Source: Spirochaetota bacterium (GTDB lineage Bacteria; Spirochaetota; UBA12135; COTS27). Taken from it: DNA of 64,000 nt. A program made the position numbers and the translations under genes. The DNA lies in NCBI GenBank assembly GCA_013426755.1, contig AP019861.1, positions 186,001 to 250,000 on the forward strand, given 5' to 3'. How positions within the stretch are numbered: the stretch's first letter is position 1; the number at the start of each line of letters is the position of its first letter. Shown piece after piece: positions 10,001 through 19,088 of the stretch. The notes below the pieces were generated by a model. It saw only the letters and a program-made list of their open reading frames with translations, ran no database searches and was not told where the DNA came from.

Positions 10001-12522
10001 AGCGGCTAAATCACATGCACCATTCTCCCGTTAGCCTAGCGGACCTCAATCTTGTTACTACGGAGGATACACCTACTAGAAACCCATTAAGAGGAGAAAA
10101 ACAAAATCCACCTTCTAATGATTTTTCCACCAAGCCTTCTGCCCTGAAATCACCTGCAGCAGCAATCTTTCCACAGCCCAAGCATGCGTATTACAGTCAA
10201 GGCGAAGAAGACGTTGTGCGTATCTATACGATATTTGGCAGTAAAGGTTTAGAGTTTGATACGGTATTTTTGCCATTTTTGATGGAAACGGGTTTTGCTA
10301 TCCCTGATAAAGTAGGACTGATGGAAAAACCAATTAAAACTTCAAAGTCACCAACTCAATGTACGACGCCTCACAAATTAGAGCATGAAGAGACGTGGTT
10401 TATTGATTTATTAAGCAGTCATCCTACGCTTGAAACGATTCGTGGGTATGAAAGTGAAAAAAGGCGGCTCTTATACGTGGCGCTCACGCGTGCAAGGGAG
10501 CATATTTTTGCCAGTGTCTATAAAACCTCAAAAGCAACACGGAAAAACGTAGAAACAAGTCAGTCGCGCCCCTACAAAGCACAATGTGCGTTCAGCAGTC
10601 TGTTAGGTATCAGTCATTTAACAGATGCAGATGATTCTATAAGTACGTGGTTTTCGCATATTCCTGCTAACCTTATTGAAGTTAAGAGTGCCGATAAAAT
10701 GCTACTTGACATTGTCCTAGCCAATTCTACAGCATCGGATCGTGAAAGTGGTGAGTCTATCACGGGTGCTAGAAAGGCTGCTAAATCACATGCTAAACTC
10801 CCAATTTCAGCACTCACTACGGCTACGACGCCTTCTGCTAGCTTTAATGCTAAGTTATTCTCGACATGGATTCCAATTAAAGCATTAAGCGATCTCTTTA
10901 AAAGTAATCGTCGCGCTACAGGGTATAGCAGTAGTTTTACAACCTTGATGAGACAGCAAATGGTGAGCAGACCAGATTTTTTATCCGCTTCGTCAGTTAA
11001 AAATACGAATACGCCGCGCACAATTCAAGCTCCAGCCCAAATATCATTAGGAGAACACGAACGCAAAAAGTTACGGCGAGAACAATTTCTTACAGAGCTA
11101 GCAGACAATGTCACTTCACATCATAGCCGTTATCACAACGACGACAGCCAAGGAGAGCGCTACTATGTAGATTCGCTGGCAACCGAAGAAGATTTAGCAA
11201 TTGAAATTGAAATCGAAGCAGAACGTGAGAGTGAGGTAAATGATGATGAACTCAATGCAGCAGCATTCCCTCTTATTTCTACTGAGGCAGATCGTAACAG
11301 CACAGCTTATCACAGTGGACGTGAAAAACAAAATAGAAAACTTGATCCCATCACCAGTACTCTAAATAGTAGTGGTCATAGTAACAAAGAAGGAGAAAGC
11401 ACTGATGAAGCTTTCAAATTTTCTACCGCACTGCGCTCTTCGGCGTCACAGCTCCCCGATCAATTAGCAGCAGATTCTTCGGGAAATACGACTACCCGTA
11501 CGGTTACGGAAGTTGAAGCTGGCGTAACGATTGATGACAAACTTCCTTCAGGTGGAAATTGGGGCCGTGAAATAGGTAATTTCTTCCATGCTTTGTTAGA
11601 AGGCCTAGCATTTGATCTTGCCACTGAACGAAATAATGCGTTGTTTGAAGAAAAATTGACCGATCTATTACGTACATACCGTGGGTTAACGTCTTATAAG
11701 AACGCCATTCGTGAGCTTGTCAAGGCCCTCTTCGAAGTTCCCCTTCCGTTATTAACAGCTTCACAAACCGACTCCCCGCAGGTAGAATCTTTACAAGTAG
11801 ACTCCTTACAGGGTGTTTCCCGTCTTAAAAAAGGTGTTTTCAGTCTCAAAAATATAGCTAGGGAAGACTGCATGTTTGAAATGGAATTTATCCTTCCCAC
11901 AGCACTTCCAGAACACGCGTTAATGACGCAATTGCAAGCAATCATCACTCCTAGCACTGATCACAATCTAACAAAACATTCACATCGCAATGTCAATCAC
12001 GCGAGTGATTCTGCTAAGCAAGGGGCGTATTTTCTATGCGAGGCTGGTTTTGTTCGTGGGTTTATAGATCTTTGGTTCAAGTATGAAGGGCGTTACTATT
12101 TATTGGATTGGAAAACAAACGATTTAGAACGTGAAAATGCCTTAGCGGAGGATGAAAGGGCTGTTCCTATTGCAGACCTGTATAGCCGTGCCCATTTAGA
12201 ACGCGTTATGGTCACACATGGTTATCGATTGCAGTATCATATTTATTTACTGGCATTACATCGTCATCTAGAGCGAACATTGGGTGCGGCGTATCGTTAT
12301 GAAGAGCATATGGGGGGTATTATTTATATTTTTATTAGGGGAGTCGATAAGGCTAGGGGCGTATTTATGGAAAGAGTCGCTAAGAAGACGTTAAGTGCTT
12401 TAGAACAACTCTTTAAATCGCCTCACCGTGTCAAAGAGAGTGTCATTACAGCAGAAGTCACAGAACCTACGGTGAAAGAGTATTCTAAAAAAAATCACTG
12501 GAATCCTCCTTTATTTATGTAG
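7030..12522 (+). CDS. recB: RecBCD enzyme subunit RecB (3'-5' helicase/nuclease)
   Basis: This is a superfamily 1A helicase fused to a RecB nuclease. The GTG start is preceded by AAGGAG. Walker A is EASAGSGKT (residues 21-29) and Walker B is IDEFQDT (524-530). FIGDPKQSIFSFQGADLDGY and TLSTNYRSH are motifs III and IV, and RRLLYVALTRARE is motif VI. The C-terminal nuclease has GFIDLWFKYEGRYYLLDWK with D1680, D1693 and K1695, then a DLQYxxYxLALHRxL-like block and GGIIYIFIRGVD, all diagnostic of RecB. Motif V reads TIFGSKGLE where TIHKSKGLE is usual. The length of 1830 residues compares with 1180 in E. coli, and the excess is in Ser/Thr/Asn-rich linkers. The enzyme looks catalytically competent. 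It lies between recC and a recD-like gene. Confidence 0.92.
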   Translation: MKKLKEFKAESFALSGKVLVEASAGSGKTYSLVVVYIRLLIEKGLAPAQIVILTYTRKAAEEITRRIRDHLQTIIAELKTKIDNLASSNSVNNNELSVAAKSDVFTSLLDRWCLSKGHDVTAIKDLIVRLKEADFNLENEMITTFHSFLLQLYETFAYTTKVPLRISINTSNTLYLAEVIEEFVTGTFYNAAINPYRLYFMAREIGAADFYKKLKPFWERSETHLLGGEERLPESDNYTALQSEYKTARNKLLQGYTDFLALCPLPIPIATPLDDAHLDRHVLKDKDKYFNDKRYDDWQRLIKTRDFFASEERISDKAKHFLKNMHQLGRILEQNTQLEIELALVIKFVVEFWNEAGAKGAFKGVLKDWTTEDMLENGISKCRAKALKGRSALVNSGSHEIDLAMESLVQTYSAYLWVLGRLQLHYDVVWRYFLTRILRETRVSVRERRLAKQMMTYEDLIMWALEMSSPPPLSISTDQATRLAAVSDKDSKATQSVKDIQRKQRQDQVNIARLLKEKYQAIMIDEFQDTNSKLYNIVQRYFAEIPLMVFIGDPKQSIFSFQGADLDGYIRMRSYIENLPDGHIYTLSTNYRSHPHLVNILNTLYQEIDDSKDPFLSNNKIEYSPMRASRSENETIPITKRSRDDKAGNVPAKNQARLTLWTFDETPKLKSDRHDAAAKLIVATLCRKWDAYNIEENQAPHLSNEALYNRAELDVKNDSAGNKETAAKPFWSQFAILVMRNDGDEGGRKLAQTLSAAKIPVRFIESERDKKLFKTSAPADMYQFLKAILLADDDPSAALTLQSKQTISRSQLNKRLYFSKVFMQKLRTEKSIDYHRRLLMTPLLKCDYMQYLVLGGSHFVLASIFSSYKTLWLREGFFAMLHTFLMTEIPDLVETSSDLTSLAAGETRTPLNNVLAHFKDADEALLYLQEFTELGYALAEDSKRLAPYPQELLLNLLSIVIEPEDDLAAGYLADLKEETQIEHFSVTHLSQRLNHMHHSPVSLADLNLVTTEDTPTRNPLRGEKQNPPSNDFSTKPSALKSPAAAIFPQPKHAYYSQGEEDVVRIYTIFGSKGLEFDTVFLPFLMETGFAIPDKVGLMEKPIKTSKSPTQCTTPHKLEHEETWFIDLLSSHPTLETIRGYESEKRRLLYVALTRAREHIFASVYKTSKATRKNVETSQSRPYKAQCAFSSLLGISHLTDADDSISTWFSHIPANLIEVKSADKMLLDIVLANSTASDRESGESITGARKAAKSHAKLPISALTTATTPSASFNAKLFSTWIPIKALSDLFKSNRRATGYSSSFTTLMRQQMVSRPDFLSASSVKNTNTPRTIQAPAQISLGEHERKKLRREQFLTELADNVTSHHSRYHNDDSQGERYYVDSLATEEDLAIEIEIEAERESEVNDDELNAAAFPLISTEADRNSTAYHSGREKQNRKLDPITSTLNSSGHSNKEGESTDEAFKFSTALRSSASQLPDQLAADSSGNTTTRTVTEVEAGVTIDDKLPSGGNWGREIGNFFHALLEGLAFDLATERNNALFEEKLTDLLRTYRGLTSYKNAIRELVKALFEVPLPLLTASQTDSPQVESLQVDSLQGVSRLKKGVFSLKNIAREDCMFEMEFILPTALPEHALMTQLQAIITPSTDHNLTKHSHRNVNHASDSAKQGAYFLCEAGFVRGFIDLWFKYEGRYYLLDWKTNDLERENALAEDERAVPIADLYSRAHLERVMVTHGYRLQYHIYLLALHRHLERTLGAAYRYEEHMGGIIYIFIRGVDKARGVFMERVAKKTLSALEQLFKSPHRVKESVITAEVTEPTVKEYSKKNHWNPPLFM

Positions 12523-12653
12523 GGTAGGAAGGATAGTTTACGCAGTGGTGCGTGGTGGTGTGATAATCATTTTTTAGGATGTGATATTTTGGATATGATA
12601 TATGTTAAGGTTCTTTAAAGGTTTTATAAAAGTTTTATAGCGGGAATAACTCT

Positions 12654-15600
12654 ATGGCTGAAACCCCATTTACAACAAAAAAAAGAGATCGCACGCGATC
12701 ATCACCTCCTAAAAACAAATCATCTGATCGTCTGCTATACGGTAGGGAGGATTACTTTGAGAAAGACGATCTATTGGGCGAGTTTGCGTCATTGTGTTTT
12801 ACGCGTGTGGATCGGATGTGGGCGCGGCATGGGTTAAAGTTTTTAATGACGGCTCCAAATACGTTTTCAGATGAGTTTAGCTCTCAGGAAAGAGACGCTT
12901 TTTACGTCACGTTACTGCTGGCAAGTTTATTTTATCGTGCGGGGTATGTGGGGTTTGATATGAACTGGCTTGCTGGAAAGACGGCTCAAGAATGGATGCT
13001 CCACGCACGAAGATGGGGATTGCCTTATACAGAAAAAATGATAGCTTGGGAACAGGAACGATTTCGTCTTGTGCAGTCCTATTGGGGCTTGCCTGTTTGG
13101 AATGCAGCTAAAATGCGTACTGTGGAGAGTCTTTCCAATGCAGATGCAGTCACTTATCGATTGCCGTCCCAATCTTTTTGGATGGATACACTGGTACACG
13201 TCATTACGTGGCAAAAGACTTATCAATTTCCGTCTCATCAATCCCCCTTTATAGCCGAATTGCCAGTGTCAGAGCCCGTTAGAGTAACGGCGGCGTCTTC
13301 TCACGAAATGCTTACGGCACTTCCAGCGGCGGCACTATTTTTTAAAAATAAGCGCTGGGTCTACATGGGTAAAAAATACCGGCAAACTAGAGAACAGATC
13401 GCATGGCTAGGAAAAAGAATGCCCATTAAGAACGACAGCATTAGAAAATACAAAACAAATACATTAGAGAATTTCAAGCTGCGCGCATTTGATGCTTGTT
13501 TAGAGATATTTAAAGCACTGAGCACGACATGGAATTCTCCTAATACCTATAAAAATCTTCGATCAGAAGGATATTCACAGCGTCTTTGTGAAACGAGCGC
13601 ACGGACTCAGCGCGTCCTAGCGAGAGAAGTTTCTGCCAATGCTGATCTTAAAAGGTGGTGGGGTGGAGCGGCGCGTATTTTATTTGTTGAGACAAGGTCT
13701 GATGAAGAAAAGATAGCTTTTATCCTCTGGCTTATTATCATTGAAGCCTATGAATACGCTAGTCGTGGAGCTGGTGGAGTTGTGAATGGACTGAGTGGAC
13801 TGTCTGCACCGTCTCTTCTCTACCTTACTGCGAAAGAACACTACGCTCAGGCTAGTGGACTTGTATTAAGTGGAGTGCTTACTTTACTCGGTTGCCAGAG
13901 CAAGCAGGTGAGTGATAGCCATGATCTCAATTTAAGCCGCTTGGAAAGTCTGTTAGGACGTTCTTTGGAAGAGTTTTTTAAAGAAATACCATTAAATCCG
14001 CCGTGTGCTCTGCATGATTTTATCGGGATGCTATCGCGCAGTGGTTTTTACAATGTTTTAACCGCTCCACGCGATAAAAGTCTAATCAGTCTTAATTCTA
14101 CGATTGTCTTAGAAGACTACGGAGCGATGAAAGGTTCTTTGCTTAAAGAGTTTTTAGCAGAAGTCCCTGCGAGGACGCGTATTGTCTTTATAAAGACCGC
14201 TTATGAGTGCCACGCGAATAGTGAGCATAGTTTAGAATGGGCTGCGTGGGGAGAAATGTTAAAAACTCAAGCCGCTCTTATAAAAGAACAAAAAAGAGAA
14301 AACACACAGCCTACACAGCCTACACAGCCCATTAGTACGTTGCATCCTACCTATAATAATAATAATAAAACCTTAGCACAATATCTAGCTAGCTCTATAT
14401 ACGTAGAGCTAGGCGGTGATTACAGCTATGAAAAGTTAGAGAATGAAGCTACTGTGAGCCATACTTCGTATGCAGTTACGTCAATGTCCTATTGGGAAGA
14501 GTATTTGCGTAGGTTGATAAAGGATCACGAGCGGTTATTAGCGGCTAAAAATAACAGTGTAGTACGGTCTAATGATAAGAAAACCAGTACGTTGCTTTCT
14601 GCTAGCAGTGAAGATGCTGCTACGAAGGTTGATAGTTTAGGATCGCTTGAAGCGTACGAACGAGCGTGTGTGAAATTTTATCGTGAATTGGAAAAACAAT
14701 GTTCTCTGCAGTCTTCTTCTCATTCACTATGTCTTTTGCCCTATGCCTCGTCAGATCAATTGCACGGTCTTATCTATAAAACGATCGTTGTGACTTGGGA
14801 GACGCATTTTAAAAATTTTGCGCTAGAACACTATTCTACTAACACAGCGACTGTGCATGCTAAATTAGCCTCTGCTAAAGCAGACCTGTATCCGCCAGCT
14901 GTACTGTTTACGCCATTTAGTAAGGGTGCATTCAGTTATCACCGTCTCAATCAATTCATCGAAGCAAGTTTAGTAGCCCAAATGTCATTACCTCGCTCAG
15001 CGTATGATGATAAGGCGAAGTTGGGGCAATTTTTAGGCTATCCTTTGAGACCTGTAAAGATTAAAGAAGCCTATATGAAAAATGCTTTCTACAAAGGCGA
15101 GCGGGGTGTTCTCATCCCTAGGGACAGCTTAGCTTCGCAGCCTAGGTCACACGTAACAGGAGCTTATACCGAAAATTACAAGCTACGCTGGGAGAAAGAA
15201 AGTTGGCTGTCTGTTTCAAAATCCCTACCTCCATCACCAGCAGCAGCTATTCCACCAAGCCTAGCGGTAGTGGATAAAGATTTTAGCCGTGATGATGAAT
15301 ATATCTCTAATGTTAAAGCAGTAGCAATGGCAAATAACTTAAAAAAAACTTACAATCAGTACAGTAATGCTTATGCGATGTTATTAGCGGGGAGCAAGCG
15401 ATGCGCTCAGCTATTAAGTCCTGCATACGCCCTTTCATTTAGAGAAGCGTATCCTGAGCGAAATTGGCGGGTGGTTGCTGGTCTGATAGCATTTCCACCT
15501 AACTTGGCAGCCCTTGATTTAGCGGCGCAGCCGTCAAGTTATGATAAGATTATTGTCGGAGACCGTCCTATATATGATCATTTGCTGCACAGTACAGCGT

Positions 15601-15770
15601 ACTTGATATCGCCTTATACCCTTCTAAAAATGCTGCATCTTACAGAGGAGAAGCTTTATTTATTTATGAATGAACATACGTTTATTAAAATCATGACGCA
15701 ATCACTCAAAAACCCAACACCTGCAAGTAAAGTATCTAATTTAGCTGATTTCAGTTACGAAGGTACTTAG
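12654..15770 (+). CDS. RecD-like protein with degenerate ATPase motifs
   Basis: The gene sits in the recD position, 131 bp after recB. I recognise RecD from colinear blocks: GAFSYHRLNQFIEASL against RecD GPFGVAGLNERIEQFM, then GYPLRPVKIKEAYMKNAFYKG followed by ERGVLI against the RecD GRPVMIARND...LFNGDIGIAL block. The catalytic motifs are gone. VETRSDEEK (345-353) stands where GGPGTGKT should be, EDYG (487-490) replaces DEAS, and IVFIKTAYEC (510-519) replaces the GDRDQL motif. LLKMLHLTEEKLYLF (from 990) replaces the VTRAR arginine-finger motif. The reading frame is intact over 1038 residues (E. coli RecD has 608), so this is not simple gene decay. It could be a structural subunit that regulates RecBC without motor activity. 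The assignment is by eye and needs a profile search. Confidence 0.65.
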   Translation: MAETPFTTKKRDRTRSSPPKNKSSDRLLYGREDYFEKDDLLGEFASLCFTRVDRMWARHGLKFLMTAPNTFSDEFSSQERDAFYVTLLLASLFYRAGYVGFDMNWLAGKTAQEWMLHARRWGLPYTEKMIAWEQERFRLVQSYWGLPVWNAAKMRTVESLSNADAVTYRLPSQSFWMDTLVHVITWQKTYQFPSHQSPFIAELPVSEPVRVTAASSHEMLTALPAAALFFKNKRWVYMGKKYRQTREQIAWLGKRMPIKNDSIRKYKTNTLENFKLRAFDACLEIFKALSTTWNSPNTYKNLRSEGYSQRLCETSARTQRVLAREVSANADLKRWWGGAARILFVETRSDEEKIAFILWLIIIEAYEYASRGAGGVVNGLSGLSAPSLLYLTAKEHYAQASGLVLSGVLTLLGCQSKQVSDSHDLNLSRLESLLGRSLEEFFKEIPLNPPCALHDFIGMLSRSGFYNVLTAPRDKSLISLNSTIVLEDYGAMKGSLLKEFLAEVPARTRIVFIKTAYECHANSEHSLEWAAWGEMLKTQAALIKEQKRENTQPTQPTQPISTLHPTYNNNNKTLAQYLASSIYVELGGDYSYEKLENEATVSHTSYAVTSMSYWEEYLRRLIKDHERLLAAKNNSVVRSNDKKTSTLLSASSEDAATKVDSLGSLEAYERACVKFYRELEKQCSLQSSSHSLCLLPYASSDQLHGLIYKTIVVTWETHFKNFALEHYSTNTATVHAKLASAKADLYPPAVLFTPFSKGAFSYHRLNQFIEASLVAQMSLPRSAYDDKAKLGQFLGYPLRPVKIKEAYMKNAFYKGERGVLIPRDSLASQPRSHVTGAYTENYKLRWEKESWLSVSKSLPPSPAAAIPPSLAVVDKDFSRDDEYISNVKAVAMANNLKKTYNQYSNAYAMLLAGSKRCAQLLSPAYALSFREAYPERNWRVVAGLIAFPPNLAALDLAAQPSSYDKIIVGDRPIYDHLLHSTAYLISPYTLLKMLHLTEEKLYLFMNEHTFIKIMTQSLKNPTPASKVSNLADFSYEGT

Positions 15771-15882
15771 TATAATATAACAACAATGCATGAAACGGCT
15801 AAAATTACTTATAGCAAACGTGCTACTACTACGCCTTAGGAATGCTTAGCTATTATTATTATAATAGGTGGAGGTGGTTACA

Positions 15883-17154
15883 TTGGGTGGGCAGGTAGAT
15901 TTATCACAGGTTAAAAGAGAGATTCCTGCGGCTTCGATGTTGAAATATGTCTGGCGTCTTAAGAGGTTTGTTCATTGGCAAGTGCTTAAAAATACGCCTA
16001 GGGCTCAGGAGATCGCGCGTGCAAGAATCTTTGTCTATGAGGAGCTACCATCGACGCAAACACTTATCTCTGCGGACAAGGTGAATTTTTTCAAATCCTG
16101 TGATATTGTCGTAGCGATTCATCAGAGCGCAGGATACGGTCGTAAAACACGGCGGTGGCAAAGTACGCCTGGTGCTTCTTTGACGATGTCGTTATGTTTA
16201 ACGGGGTTGACGGAACGTCATGTTCCTATTTTCTACACACAATTGATCGGTCTTGGGCTTATTGAATCTTTACGATATTTGAGCACTTGTTCGGCTACTG
16301 AAATAGCCACGGCACTGGCGGCTATAAAGAAGTTACCTGGGCTGCTAGCTATAAATAAACTAGGCGAGCTAGGCGAAGGGTCCTTAGCAGGAGTCCCGTT
16401 AGCTACTCAGTCGTCTAGTCTTCCATCACCACTTGGATGCACACTTAAATGGCCTAATGACGTACTTGTCAATAATAAAAAAATAGCAGGAATTCTTATC
16501 CATCGCAGCCACTTAGCAGGAGAGGCTAGTAGTAGTGGTAATAATAATAGCACAGATACTAGCACAGCAACTATTATTACCGATGTTGAGAATAATGATA
16601 AAAAAGAGGATAGCCGTAGGTTAAATCCAGCTACAACGACGAGTAAGCTTGTTATTGGCGTAGGTCTTAATGTTTTAGAGGCTGCTGAGGAGTTGTGTCG
16701 TTATGATCGTCTAAACGACCTTGCTAATGCTAATGAGCAAAGTAATGATCATAAAGGCACGACGTCATTTTCTTATGAAACGGGGCGTTATGTGAGTGTG
16801 TGGTGTCATTTGCGGGTACTACTGGAAAAGTTTTTTTTATTGGAGACACTACATTTGCGTCGTGAGTGGGGTCTTATCGTAGATCAGTGGCGTAAGTACA
16901 GTGATCTACTTGGGAGAGAATTTGTTTTAGGTGAGCGTGCTACGGGAAACTGTGATCTTTGGGGGCGGTGGCGTGTTCTTGCTATCACTGGAAGAGGAAG
17001 TGTCTTGTTAGAACAGGTGGAGGCGGAGGTTAACGAGACGTCTCACATTGCTTTAAGTACACCTGAGGCCAATTTTAAGAAAAATTCTAACAAGGATAAA
17101 GGCGCCCCTAAGCGTATGGAATGGAAGTTAGCAGACCTTGAATGGAATGATTGA
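15883..17154 (+). CDS. birA: Biotin--[acetyl-CoA-carboxylase] ligase, without HTH domain
   Basis: This enzyme activates biotin with ATP and transfers it to the lysine of biotin carboxyl carrier protein. Visible motifs are ELPSTQT, QSAGYGRKTRRWQS (the biotinyl-AMP loop), LKWPNDVLVNNKKIAGILIH and VIGVGLNVL, followed by a small C-terminal domain. No winged-helix repressor domain precedes the catalytic core. I chose the TTG at 15883 because GGAGGTGG at 15870-15877 is correctly spaced for it. An in-frame GTG at 15868 overlaps that site and would add five residues. The protein is enlarged by linkers, including an Asn/Ser/Thr-rich stretch coded near 16530-16620. The gene follows the recD-like gene by about 110 bp and may be transcribed with the rec genes. 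Confidence 0.88.
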   Translation: MGGQVDLSQVKREIPAASMLKYVWRLKRFVHWQVLKNTPRAQEIARARIFVYEELPSTQTLISADKVNFFKSCDIVVAIHQSAGYGRKTRRWQSTPGASLTMSLCLTGLTERHVPIFYTQLIGLGLIESLRYLSTCSATEIATALAAIKKLPGLLAINKLGELGEGSLAGVPLATQSSSLPSPLGCTLKWPNDVLVNNKKIAGILIHRSHLAGEASSSGNNNSTDTSTATIITDVENNDKKEDSRRLNPATTTSKLVIGVGLNVLEAAEELCRYDRLNDLANANEQSNDHKGTTSFSYETGRYVSVWCHLRVLLEKFFLLETLHLRREWGLIVDQWRKYSDLLGREFVLGERATGNCDLWGRWRVLAITGRGSVLLEQVEAEVNETSHIALSTPEANFKKNSNKDKGAPKRMEWKLADLEWND

Positions 17155-17250
17155 CATATGTTTAGGATAAGTAGCGTTATAGCTTTGTAAGATTCTAACA
17201 TTAATAAGACGGGTCTAAGCAGTCATATTTCTGCTGGCTACCATAAAAAT

Positions 17251-17338
17251 GCGCCCCTAAGCGTATGGAATGGAAGGTTAGCAGACTTTGAATGAAATGA
17301 TTGATATATGTTTAGGATAAATAGCGTTATGGCTTTAT
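17251..17338 (+). pseudogene. Duplicated 3' end of birA
   Basis: The sequence from GCGCCCCTAAGCGTATGG onward repeats the last 17 codons of birA and about 35 bp beyond its stop (17102-17189). It has a one-base insertion (GGAAGGTTA for GGAAGTTA) and scattered substitutions. The copy starts 149 bp after the original and has no start of its own. Confidence 0.85.
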
Positions 17339-18400
17339 CTATTGTAATTGAAGGCTGGAATGGTTGGACTTGAATTTTAAAGTGCTGGTTTGAGTTAAGA
17401 ATTGAGGCATTGATTCGAGTCAACTAAATTTTTTGAAAAACAGTATTTTAATAACATGTATACAAAATCAATAAGAATGTGATTATCTATTGTAATTGAA
17501 GGCTGGAATGGTTGAACTTGAATTGTAAAGCGTTGGTTTGAGTTAAGAATTGAGGCGTTGGTCCGAGTCAACTAAATTTTTTGAAAAACAGTATTTTAAT
17601 AACATGTATACAAAATCAATAAGAATGTGATTATCTATTGTAATTGAAGGCTGGAATGGTTGAACTTGAATTGTAAAGCGCTGGTTTGAGTTAAGAATTG
17701 AGGCATTGGTTCGAGTCAACTAAATTTTTTGAAAAACAGTATTTTAATAACATGTATACAAAATCAATAAGAATGTGATTATCTATTGTAATTGAAGGCT
17801 GGAATGGTTGAACTTGAATTGTAAAGCGCTGGTTTGAGTTAAGAATTGAGGTGTTGGTTCGAGTCAACTAAATTTTTTGAAAAACAGTATTTTAATAACA
17901 TGTATACAAAATCAATAAGAATGTGATTATCTATTGTAATTGAAGGCTGGAATGGTTGGACTTGAATTGTAAAGCGCTGGTTTGAGTTAAGAATTGAGGC
18001 GTTGGTTCGAGTCAACTAAATTTTTTGAAAAACAGTATTTTAATAACATGTATACAAAACCAATAAAAATGTGAGTATCTATTGTAATTGAAGGCTGGAA
18101 TGGTTGAACTTGAATTGTAAAGCGCTGGTTTGAGTTAAGAATTGAGGTGTTGGTTCGAGTCAACTAAATTTTTTGAAAAACAGTATTTTATTAACATGTA
18201 TACAAAATCAATAAGAATGTGAGTATCTATTGTAATTGAAGGCTGGAATGGTTGGACTTGAATTGTAAAGCGCTGGTTTGAGTTAAGAATTGAGGTGTTG
18301 GTTCGAGTCAACTAAATTTTTTGAAAAATAGTATTTTATTAACATGTATACAAAACCAATAAAAATGTGAGTATCTATTGTAATTGAAGGTTGGAACACA
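17334..18400. repeat. 148-bp tandem array, seven copies plus a partial
   Basis: The word ATTGTAATTGAAGGCTGG recurs at 17341, 17489, 17637, 17785, 17933, 18081 and 18229, exactly 148 bp apart, with a truncated eighth copy at 18377. Copies differ by only a few substitutions. Each contains the near-palindrome GTTGGTTCGAGTCAAC followed by a T-run. No conserved ORF runs through it. Function is unknown. It sits between birA and nusA. Confidence 0.95.
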
Positions 18401-18510
18401 ATTCTTGACGAGGACAATAGCAGTGGTAAGAGCAGTAGTAAGAGCAATTTTTATAGGATTTTTAATTAAATAACACGTGAGTTTTGTAGTACCCATTGAT
18501 ATTGATTGAT

Positions 18511-19010
18511 ACTTTGATTTAACATTTCAATTCAATACCCTAATTTAATAATCTAATATAAAGTCCTAACTTAATACATTCAATTAACACTCTAATTTGC
18601 TAATCTAATATGATGTCCTAACTTAATACATTCAATTAATACTCCAATTTGCTAATCTAATACAATGTCCTAACTTAATACTCCCAACTAATACCCTAAT
18701 TTAATAATCTAGTATAATGTCCTAACTTAATACATTCAATAAATACTCTAATTTGCTAATCTAATATAAAGTCCTAACTTAATACATTCAATTAATACTC
18801 TAATTTGCTAATCTAATACAATGTCCTAACTTAATACATTCAATTAATACTCCAATTTGCTAATCTAATATAAAGTCCTAACTTAATACATTCAATTAAT
18901 ACTCTAATTTACTAATCTAATATAAAGTCCTAACTTAATACATTCAATTAATACTCTAATTTACTAATCTAATATAAAGTCCTAACTGAATATTCCCATT
19001 TAATACTCCT
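18511..19010. repeat. 52-bp tandem array upstream of nusA
   Basis: The word GTCCTAAC occurs at 18563, 18615, 18667, 18719, 18771, 18823, 18875, 18927 and 18979, each 52 bp apart. The unit is very AT-rich (TTAATACATTCAATTAATAC plus TCTAATTTGCTAATCTAATA). It is unrelated in sequence to the 148-bp array just before it. Confidence 0.95.
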
Positions 19011-19059
19011 ATTTAGCAATGCAGGTTAATAATCAATGAGAATTGAGTTTGAGCAAGAA

Positions 19060-19088
19060 TTGACTTTTAACGAGAATAATTGTAAAAT
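19060..19088 (+). promoter_or_regulatory. Candidate sigma-70-type promoter for nusA
   Basis: TTGACT (19060-19065) and TAAAAT (19083-19088) are separated by 17 bp, just after the 52-bp array and about 400 bp before nusA. The pair is close to consensus in sequence and spacing. The long leader that would follow (19095-19493) contains TTAATGGTTAATAATGTTAA reiterations and no recognisable gene. In particular, rimP is not here. Confidence 0.5.

Noticed and set aside
1485..12522. AddB/AddA rather than RecC/RecB
   Set aside because: Block order and motifs (YIFEQYIFYREDWL, RecB GGIIYIFIRGVD, RecB-type nuclease end) match RecC and RecB. No iron-sulfur cysteines of AddB are seen and a third subunit follows.
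12654..15770. Unrelated hypothetical protein after recB
   Set aside because: Several colinear blocks (GAFSYHRLNQFIEASL, RPVKIKEAYMKNAFYKG) align with RecD in the right order, so a degenerate RecD is the better reading.
17334..18400. tRNA genes in the 148-bp repeats
   Set aside because: GGTTCGAGTC resembles a T-arm, but no acceptor stem, anticodon arm or D-arm can be drawn around it.
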